Assembly (NCBI GenBank): GCA_024036415.1
Contig: JAMWET010003462.1
Location: forward strand, 1 to 64,000
Direction of reading: 5' to 3'
Length of the DNA: 64,000 bases
From: Prochilodus magdalenae
Lineage: Eukaryota > Chordata > Actinopteri > Characiformes > Prochilodontidae
The notes under the pieces were generated by a model, which was not told the DNA's origin, did not search any database, and saw only the letters and a program-made list of their open reading frames with translations. A program made the position numbers and the translations under genes. This document shows positions 56,809-64,000 of this stretch, piece after piece; position 1 is the first letter of the stretch, and each line of letters begins with the position of its first letter.

Positions 56809-57195
56809 TTGTTCTTAACATTCTCACGTATGATCCATGTCACAACTACCTCTCACTGGATCAACACTGGAGAGCTAATAATGAGACTGGACTGGGCATA
56901 TGTGACCGTGACTTCAGCTGGAACGGCTGGTACCGCCTGTTCTATTATGGGATGAACATCTGTATGCCAGAGAGCTATGTAGATGTAGACAGATGTGGTA
57001 CTTATTACGGTCTGTGGCTCAATGGTCCTCATCCTGAGGTAGAGGATGGAGTGGTCACTCGCCAGGTCTGTGGAAATGGAGGAAATAACGGCTGCTACTT
57101 TAGATCCACCCCAATACGGGTTAAAGCTTGTCCAGGAAGCTACTACGGCTATGAGTTTGTCAGCCCAGTCTGGTGTCATATGGCCTATTGTACAG
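56809..57195 (+). CDS. Copy 2, D10C exon B (8-Cys class), intact
   Basis: 387 nt, phase 1-1, acceptor TATGACAG and donor TGTACAG|GTACG. Motifs as B1/B2 (YDPCHNYLSLDQHWRANNE, FSWNGWYRLFYYGMNI, YVDVDRCGTYYGLWLNG, VTRQVCGN, GCYFRS, AYCTG). Two changes at usually fixed positions: NIRM has become NICM (an extra Cys) and YYVYE has become YYGYE. Confidence 0.88.
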
Positions 57196-57286
57196 GTACG
57201 GCATTTACTCTAAATGTTTTACTATGATTTAATGAACTGAATATTGTAAATTCTGTATGAAAATGTTTTATATTTCTGTTTTACAG

Positions 57287-57337
57287 ATGTCAGCACAATT
57301 ACCCCAACTTCAACCTCAGAATTCAGCATAACTACAA
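57287..57337 (+). CDS. Copy 2, linker exon 2
   Basis: Acceptor TTTTACAG and donor ACAA|GTAGG bound 51 nt, phase 1-1, coding DVSTITPTSTSEFSITT. Confidence 0.8.
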
Positions 57338-57752
57338 GTAGGTTTCCGTGAATGATTTCATGAGTATATAGCCTAGAAGCTCTTATATTAATTAAACCAG
57401 ACAACCAGGTTTAGTATATTGTGTTTCCTTTTACATGAATTTATTTAATTTAATCTTTGTCTTAACAAAATATTCTGTCAGGCCACATGCCACTTAGGAA
57501 TATACATTTAAACCATACAGTTTCAATTTGATCTCTTATTTTGTTTTGTTGTTTTCAGAACAAAACCTTATTTCTCCATTTTGTCTTTCATTTCTTTTTG
57601 TTTTCATCATTTGTAAATGATGATTTACATGACAATCACACCAATGGATTTTTTTAATTCTGGGTTATAGAGATGCAGCTTTATTTGTAATAAAATGTCA
57701 GTAGCACTTTATTTTACAGTATGGTGCGTAACTTCTATATAATGGACAAATG

Positions 57753-59296
57753 TGTTACATCTCTGTTTGTATATCTGTCTGCCTGTCCCTGTTCGTGTCT
57801 CACAACGCCCCCTCTGGTTACTTTGTCTTAGCACAGCTCTTCCTGCTTCCCCTAGCTCCGCCCACTCCCACACCTGAGACCTATCTGTTACCCATTAGGC
57901 CATGTATTTAGACCCCTTTGTTTGCCCTGTCTGTTTGGGAAGTCTCTGTGTTTTTCACCCTGTGTTAGTTTGGTCTGTTGTATGTTTATGATTTCTAAGC
58001 TGTTGTCCCGGTGTTGGTTCTAAACCTGTTTTGCTTCCGTTATCCGTTTGTTTAAGTTATGGATATGTCTTTACTCATACCTTCCTGTGTGTTGACCCCT
58101 GTTACCCGGACTCATTCCAATAAATCCACTTTGCACTTGCATCCCGCCTCAACCCAATCGTTACAGAAGACTTTACCAACTAGGGATGCAGCAAGTGGTT
58201 TCAAACGGCCACCGGGCCGATCTCCACGCCTCCTGCCCAACCCCCTCCGCAGTTCCCTGCTTGTTTTGCTGATTACGGTTCTTTATTTTCTTCTATGTAC
58301 TGTCTGTCTCCTGTTTTTAGTTTTGTGTTTGTCCCTGTTGTCACGTATGTCCCTGTTCTGGTCACTGTCAGTGTTAATGTTCCAGTGTCTACAGCGTTGT
58401 CCGTCCCTGTTCCTGTTACTGTCTCTGTTCCTGTCCCCACTGTAGTCTTTGTCCCTGTCCAGTCGTCCTTTGTCCAGTCCCCTGTCCAGCCGTTCTTTGT
58501 CCAGTCGTCGTTTGTCCAGCCCCCTGTCCCGTCGTTTGTCCAGCCCCCTGTCCAGTCGTCGTTTGTCCAGTCCCGTCTTGCCGTTTGTTCAGCCCCCTGT
58601 CCAGTCGTTGTCTGCCCGTTCCCCTGTCCAGTCGTTTGTCCAGCCATTCGTCCCGTCTCCTGCCCGTTCCCCTGTCCAGTCACCTGCCAGTTCCCCTGTC
58701 CAGCCGTTTGTCCCATCTCCTGCACGTTCCCCGGTCCAGCCACCTGCCTGTTGTCCCTTCTCCCAGTCAACTCCCTAATCCATTCCCCGGTCTCGTTTCC
58801 CCTAGTCTGTTCCCTGGTCCAGCCTCTCCTCTGAGCCAGCTCTCTTTGGGCCTTCTTTTAGGCGCCTCGGGAGCTGCACATTAGAGGGGGGGTTATGTTA
58901 CATCTCTGTCTGTCTATCTGTCTGCCTGTCCCTGTTCGTGTCTCACAACACCCCCTCTGGTTACTTTGTCTTAGCACAGCTCTTCCTGCTTACGCTAGCT
59001 CCGCCCACTCCCACACCTGAGACCTATCTGTTGCTCATTAGGCCATGTATTTAGACCCCTTTGGTTGCCCTGTCTGTTTGTCTTTGTGTTTTTCACCCTG
59101 TGTTAGTTTGGTCTGTTGTATGTTTATGATTTCTAAGCTGTTGTCCTGGTGTTGGCTCTAAAACTATTTTGCTTCCGTTATCTGTTTGTTTTAGTTATGG
59201 ATATGTCTTTACTCTTACCTTTCTGTGTGTTGACCCCTGTTACCTGGACTCATTCCAATAAATACACTTTGCACCCGCCTCAACCCAATCATTACA
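57753..59296 (+). mobile_element. Complete non-autonomous LTR element with 5-bp target duplication
   Basis: Direct repeats TGTTACATCTCTG...ATTACA lie at 57753-58165 (413 bp) and 58896-59296 (401 bp), starting TG and ending CA. Both sides are flanked by AAATG (57748-57752 and 59297-59301). Each LTR carries CAATAAA near its end. A purine tract AGAGGGGGGG precedes the 3' LTR. The 730-bp interior has no gag or pol, only a repetitive open frame. This is TRIM-like. It lies in the copy 2 intron between linker 2 and exon A2. Confidence 0.9.
58295..58834 (+). other. Repetitive open frame inside the LTR element
   Basis: The interior is a degenerate tandem of CCTGTCCAGTCGT/TTGTCCAGCC units that stays open in all three plus-strand frames over long stretches (Val/Pro/Ser/Gln-rich). 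Openness in several frames is what a repeat without stop words gives. No known domain; coding function is doubtful. Confidence 0.5.
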
Positions 59297-59358
59297 AAAT
59301 GTATACATACACTTATAAATGTGCCTTACTGAAATTTGTTATGGTCCTGTTTCCACAG

Positions 59359-59662
59359 CAGCTACACCAACCAGCTACAGCTCTGACCCCTGCAATAAGT
59401 ATACTGTTCTTGATGAAGAGTGGAGAAATGCACGCAGCACCAGTAAAATAGGTCATGATGACACTCTTTTTGAATGGAGCGGCTGGTATCGGCTGTATCT
59501 GCAGGGGAAGAGTGCTTAGATCTCTGAATGGTGTGTGAGCTACACAACATGTGGTGGATACACACAACTCTGGCTCAATGGATCTCATCCACAACTAGAA
59601 GATGGTGTCGTCACGCAAGATGTGTATGGAACTAACGTGAACTATTACAACTACTACTATGG

Positions 59663-59693
<31 letters not shown>

Positions 59694-59826
59694 AGCAACC
59701 ACCATAACCAGTGCAGTTACAGATACAGATCCAGACCAATCCAAGTGAAAGCCTGTCCAGGACATTACTATGTTTATAAACTTGTTAAACCAGAATTATC
59801 CATTCCAATGCCCACATACTGTACAG
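59359..59826 (+). pseudogene. Copy 2, D10C exon A2 (6-Cys class) with in-frame stop
   Basis: 468 nt, phase 1-1, with intact splice sites (TTTCCACAG, TGTACAG|GTGTA). CAG of the AQI motif has become TAG at 59517-59519. Otherwise it reads as A3 of copy 1, including a TAC-run loop of about 15 Tyr near 59640-59695 and retained cysteines. A single lesion, so it could be a polymorphism or recent. Confidence 0.88.
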
Positions 59827-60381
59827 GTGTAGTATCCTTTTTCATCCCCCCCCCCCCTAATAATAACTATTATTATATTTTATATTTTTTATATTATATT
59901 TTTGGTAACAGTTTATTTGGACAGTGCACTTTACATGCCTTGTAGATGATCAGTGTATCTTTAATATTTTATAAATTATCAATTAAATGCTTGAGTGTGA
60001 AATTCTAATAAATCCCTACCCCTAAATTTAACTTCAGCCCAAAACCTAAACCTACTCCTGACCTTAACCCTAACCTCAGGATAAAACCTACATATGCTTT
60101 TGTTAATAATTTAGGTATTTATAGATCATGTATAGGGGACCATCTAATTAAAGTGTGTAAATTATTCTCTCTCTTATTTGAGTAGATGATGTTACAAACT
60201 ATCACTCACCAATTAATAAGGTCCAGCCTTAAGAAAATCTGGTCTGCTTTGATCAAATGGTTGTAAAATATTCATATTTTTATACTGTTAGTTTTTAAAT
60301 ACTTGCTTGTAAATTAAATTTGATTCTCTGCTAATGGAAACTGAAATGTATAATGTTTTTAATATCTTGTTTCTATGACAG

Positions 60382-60765
60382 TTGCTTTTGACAGTGTTAC
60401 TGACCCCTGCTACAACTACTTGTCCCTGGATCAGCCCTGGAGAGCCAATAATGAGACTGGATTAGAGATTTCTGACAAGGACTTCAACTGGAACGGCTGG
60501 TACCGGCTGTTCTATTATGGGATGAACATCCGCATGTCAGAGAGCTGTGTTCCTACATACAGATGTGGGGCTTATTACACTGTGTGGTTAAGTGATTCTC
60601 ATCCTCAGATAGAGGATGGAGTGGTCACTCGCCAGGTCTGTGGGAATGATGGAAGTGACTGCTGTAACATCCGTCTTAACCCCATTCGGGTGAAAGCATG
60701 TCCAGGAAGTTACTATGTCTATGAGCTTGTCAGTCCTTTCTTCTATGACACAGCCTACTGTACAG
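60382..60765 (+). CDS. Copy 2, D10C exon C (8-Cys class), intact
   Basis: 384 nt, phase 1-1, acceptor TATGACAG and donor TGTACAG|GTAAC. Motifs: DPCYNYLSLDQPWRANNE, FNWNGWYRLFYYGMNIRM, ESCVPTYRCGAYYTVWL, VTRQVCGN, DCCNIRL, IRVKACPGSYYVYEL, AYCTG. Same missing pair as exon C of copy 1. Confidence 0.9.
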
Positions 60766-60864
60766 GTAACCGACTGTTTCAGTTTGTATGTCTATTTTTA
60801 TACCTTGTGTTATTATTGTGGGGTTTTTCATTTTACCCTTTCTTTAAAATGTCCTGTTTTACAG

Positions 60865-60936
60865 ATGCTGACACTGTAACTCCAACTGCTGCCCCAACAA
60901 CCACTGCTACTGATCCAGGACTTAGCATCACCAGGA
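60865..60936 (+). CDS. Copy 2, linker exon 3
   Basis: Acceptor TTTTACAG and donor AGGA|GTAAG bound 72 nt, phase 1-1, coding DADTVTPTAAPTTTATDPG then LSITRS. Only 99 nt of intron separates it from exon C. Confidence 0.8.
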
Positions 60937-61204
60937 GTAAGTCCTCTTATGTCTACAAAATGTTTTCCTGAAATTTGAAGTTTCATACAGTTAGGACCAG
61001 GAAAATATGTTATAGTTATTTTAGCTGTCAACGCAGTATACTGGAGCTGAAAGTAAATAATAAATATATTATCTCAAATATAGTCTGCAGACTTTTAGCT
61101 GTAGTTGATTTCATGTGTGGCCTTTGTGTTTGAAATCTATTGCTGTTAACTTCAACATTAATTCCCACAAGCTTCAATGCCAGTGCAGAAAGCCTAAAAA
61201 TAAA

Positions 61205-61620
61205 AACAAACTGTCAGAAACAAAGAACTCTGAGCTGCACGCGCAGAGCTGAAAGTCAAGTCAGCTTTATTAACCTGCCATTTAATAAATGGGCTGTCAC
61301 AATCAAACCAGAGTACAGAGAAGAGACAGAGAGAATAGTCCAAGGACGAGCAGAGATCGAACAGCCAGAGGATACAAGACAACGAAAGCCAAAGGGGACA
61401 AGAAAGAGATTGGTGGTAAAAGGACAAAGGAGGTCAAAGCCGGAGGAAAACAAACAACAAAAAGAACACCTCATAATTGCAAACGGGGGTTTGGCAAAAC
61501 TTCGCAGTAAGCATTTGTGTGTGTGGGGCTTTTATGCAGACTGGGTGATTGATAGGTATGCAAGTACTTTGGAGACCTAGAGTGGGAACGATTGGGAGAC
61601 TGGAGACATGTGGTGCAAGG
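61205..61620 (-). repeat. LTR-like repeat, second copy of the 33362-33790 family
   Basis: Shares ordered blocks with 33362-33790 (CAAAGAACT, CAGAGCTGAAAGTC, GGTTTGGCAAAACTT, GTGTGTGGGG). It is in the intron before exon D here, whereas the first copy is after linker 5 of gene 1. Independent insertion; family unnamed. Confidence 0.5.
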
Positions 61621-61985
61621 TATACATAAATAATAATGATCCTATATATTTGGGACGTTGTCCTAGAATTATGAGAAATGATTGCAGGACATTAAACAGA
61701 ATACACTCCAAAACACCTGAGACTTTGACGAAGTGAACAATGCGCTAGTGGTGTATTGCAGTCATCAGAGATGCAACAGCCTGACATTTTTGTAAGAAAA
61801 ATATCATTAGATAACATTGTCTTGAGAAAGTTATTTAAAGGTAATTAACTTAAAAAAATCTACAAAAATAAACATAGTATCAGGTCACTTCCACGCACTG
61901 AGGAAAAATTCAACTTTAAAGCCGATACTGTAAAAATGATTTTTAAGTAACTAAGCACCGTTTGTGTTTCCTTCTGTTTCCACAG

Positions 61986-62413
61986 CAACCACTCCAACGA
62001 CATACAGCTTTGACCCCTGCCATACCTACACTGTTCTAGATGATGAGTGGAGAAACGCAAGCTATGGCTACTGGTACCCAAACAACAGAGGTCATGACGA
62101 CACTACCGTAGAGTGGAAAGGCTGGTATAGGCTGTTCTTTCAGGGAGCAGATGCTCAGATTATCGAGGGGTGTGTGAGCTACGTGCAGTGTGGTGGCTTT
62201 ACTTCACTCTGGCTTGATGGGTCACATCCACAGATAGAGGACGGCATCGTCACCCGAAAAGTCTATGCATCCAGAATCGATGAGTCCTATTGGTACCGGT
62301 ACGATAACCACAGAAAGTCCAACCCAATCCAGGTGAAAGCCTGTCCAGGACATTACTATGTCTATAAACTCGTCAAGCCAGATGTTTACTCCCAATGCCT
62401 ACATACTGCACAG
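61986..62413 (+). pseudogene. Copy 2, D10C exon D (6-Cys class), frameshift near the end
   Basis: 428 nt, one short of a multiple of three. Copy 1 has GATGTTTCACTCCCAATG, whereas here it is GATGTTTACTCCCAATG (near 62387). The frame therefore ends VKPDVYSQCLHTAQ and runs through the donor (CACAG|GTAGG). The cysteine QCKNY of copy 1 is also changed to RYDNH (TAC at 62300-62302). The earlier part reads FDPCHTYTVLDDEWRNA and GHDDTTVEWKGWYRLFF. Confidence 0.85.
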
Positions 62414-62682
62414 GTAGGAACGTTAGCTCACTTGTGTCACCTACTCTTCTACTCTTTCAGAATTACACCAAAAAGATTTTAAGCATAATTTATTAATGGG
62501 AAATCTATTTTTATTTTTTATTTATTTAAATCTATTTGAATTGTACAGTATACATGCTATACATCTTTAAATATTTCATCATTACTTAGAAGTAGTAATG
62601 CTGTGGATAAATATGTATAAGTATGTGTATGTAGCATCAGAAACTGTACATTACTGCAAACTCTATAATGTTTCCATAACAG

Positions 62683-63090
62683 TTACATCCCCCAAACTAA
62701 GTTATGATCCCTGCTACAACTATGAAGTCCTGGATGATCCTCAAAGAGCTACAAACCAAACCAGAAACAGGAATTATTATTATTGGTGGTGGAGGTGTGA
62801 CGCCAACATGAAGTGGAGCGGCTGGTATCGTCTTCTGTATGAGGGAAATAATATCCGGATGCCAGAATCATGTGTTAGTGAAGGCATGTGTGGCGCTGAA
62901 GTCCCTCTCTGGCTGGATGGTTCTCACCCGCGACTGGAGGATGGAGTGGTCATCCGGCGGGTCTGTGGAAGTTGGAGTGCAGACTGCTGTTATTTCAGAC
63001 CCTATCCTATATTAGTGAAAGCTTGTCCAGGAAATTACTACGTATATGAGTTTGTCAGTCCAAACTTCTGTTCATTAGCCTACTGTGCAG
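62683..63090 (+). CDS. Copy 2, D10C exon E (10-Cys class), intact
   Basis: 408 nt, phase 1-1, acceptor CCATAACAG and donor TGTGCAG|GTAGA. Motifs: YDPCYNYEVLDDPQRATNQT, a Tyr/Trp loop (NYYYWWWRCD), MKWSGWYRLLYEGNNIRMPE, SCVSEGMCGAEVPLWLDG, VVIRRVC, DCCYFRP, VKACPGNYYVYEFVSP, CSLAYCAG. All ten cysteines retained. Confidence 0.9.
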
Positions 63091-63174
63091 GTAGATCTGA
63101 TTACTGGAATATACAGCTTTTCCTTATATGATTATTTGTTTTATTAATATTATTTATTAATTGTCTCTTTACAG

Positions 63175-63249
63175 ATGTCAATAGTATTACTCCAGTTAAT
63201 GACCCAGAAATCCCAGGAACAGATTCCACGACCACCACTTCCACTACAG
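63175..63249 (+). CDS. Copy 2, linker exon 4 (Thr-rich)
   Basis: Acceptor CTTTACAG and donor ACAG|GTAAA bound 75 nt, phase 1-1, coding DVNSITPVNDPEIPG then TDSTTTTSTT. Counterpart of 33114-33191. The EGF-like exon expected next is not in the window. Confidence 0.8.
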
Positions 63250-63635
63250 GTAAAAAGACCACATGCCACATGTTTTCAAATAATATTCGCCTGTATTGTA
63301 TTTTATGCCAACAGCATGTTACAGAAATTTGGAACAGTAGAAACAGCTCACAACTGGTCAGGCCTGAGTTTCCCAAAAGCTTTGTAAAGCTGTTACTTCG
63401 TTAACTAGTGCATAGGAATGATTGTTAATTAAGGAGTGTTTCTCAAAGTCGTACATACCTGAAGCACTGTGTGAACTTGCTAGCAAGTTATGGAGTAATA
63501 CAACCTGCTTGTTATTCACCAAGTACTTCTTCTACTTCTTCAAGGGGAAAGGGATTTGCATGTTTTCTAAAAAAATGATCTATAATATCAAGAATAAAAA
63601 AGAATAATAGCAAGACATTTTAATAATTAATAATA

Positions 63636-63726
<91 letters not shown>

Positions 63727-64000
63727 ATTATAATATATATTATAATATACAAAATTGCATTATATCCTAGTCCACTAGGTCTACTTAACCTTAGTCTCTA
63801 GTCCAGGCGGGCAGATTTAAACAATCAAACCCAGAGGATCCTGTTATTAAATCAGTGTTGCTGTTTGAGATCTCAGTCCTCTAGTTCACCTCAGTGATGA
63901 TGAGCTAAGACAGAAACACAGGCTGCACAGGGGTGAATAATGATTCTACTCTCTTTGGTGCAAGCAGTTGGTTTAGTAAAAACTCCAATGTTAATTAGCA
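63250..64000. other. Intron-like end of window with (AT)n at 63640-63722
   Basis: No exon is seen. A TA dinucleotide run of about 80 bases lies at 63640-63722. The gene is expected to continue past the window end. Confidence 0.6.

Noticed and set aside
58273..58884. Several overlapping long frames on both strands
   Set aside because: All read the same stop-poor tandem repeat inside the LTR element; being open in many frames argues against coding.

Overview
This is a vertebrate, almost certainly teleost, genomic window. The genes are split into short exons with GT-AG introns. About half of the sequence is fish-type transposon material: Tc1/mariner, L2/CR1-like and other LINEs, Ty3/gypsy, tRNA-derived SINEs and TIR elements. 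An ostariophysan fish (characin or catfish relative) fits several of the repeats, but that is only an impression from memory.

The host content is two tandem, same-strand copies of one secreted glycoprotein gene family related to GP2/uromodulin. Each copy starts with a tiny signal-peptide exon. A series of exons follows, each coding one D8C/D10C domain (the cysteine-rich module of GP2 and uromodulin; signatures WNGWYRL, LWLNG.HPE.EDG, VKACPG.YYVY, AYCTG). Short Thr/Ser/Pro-rich linker exons lie between domain groups. Copy 1 (about 10.4-43.9 kb) continues through an EGF-like exon and a ZP module (ZP-N, linker, ZP-C with a terminal hydrophobic strand) to a candidate stop. The intact exons I can place add up to 4,698 nt, an in-frame open reading frame of about 1,565 residues. 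Copy 2 (about 50.4 kb to the window end) is complete only as far as the linker after its last D10C exon; its EGF/ZP part lies beyond the window.

Layout: 0.2-1.8 kb minisatellite and gypsy remnant; 3.3-11 kb upstream flank of copy 1, carrying an old L2-like LINE (5.25-9.65 kb); 11-33.2 kb signal and D10C exons of copy 1 with heavy transposon load at 13.6-20 kb and 26.2-30.1 kb; 33.9-35.7 kb a TIR DNA transposon; 35.85-43.7 kb EGF and ZP exons, with a LINE carrying an open RT frame (37.3-39.9 kb), two SINEs and a gypsy fragment in introns; 44-46.8 kb another gypsy remnant; 47.13-53 kb second copy of the upstream flank; 53-63.25 kb D10C exons of copy 2, with a TIR element full of minisatellite (53.47-55.7 kb) and a complete non-autonomous LTR element (57.75-59.3 kb).

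The most interesting observations concern the exon array. D10C exons fall into cysteine classes of 10, 8, 8 and 6 residues whose losses come in pairs, which predicts disulfide partners. In copy 2 every 6-Cys exon is broken while every 8- or 10-Cys exon is open. In copy 1 the pattern is reversed for the first exon. Because all D10C and linker exons are symmetric (phase 1-1), broken exons could be skipped without shifting the frame. All boundaries are read by eye from splice consensus, ORF continuity and comparison of the two copies; no expression evidence was available.
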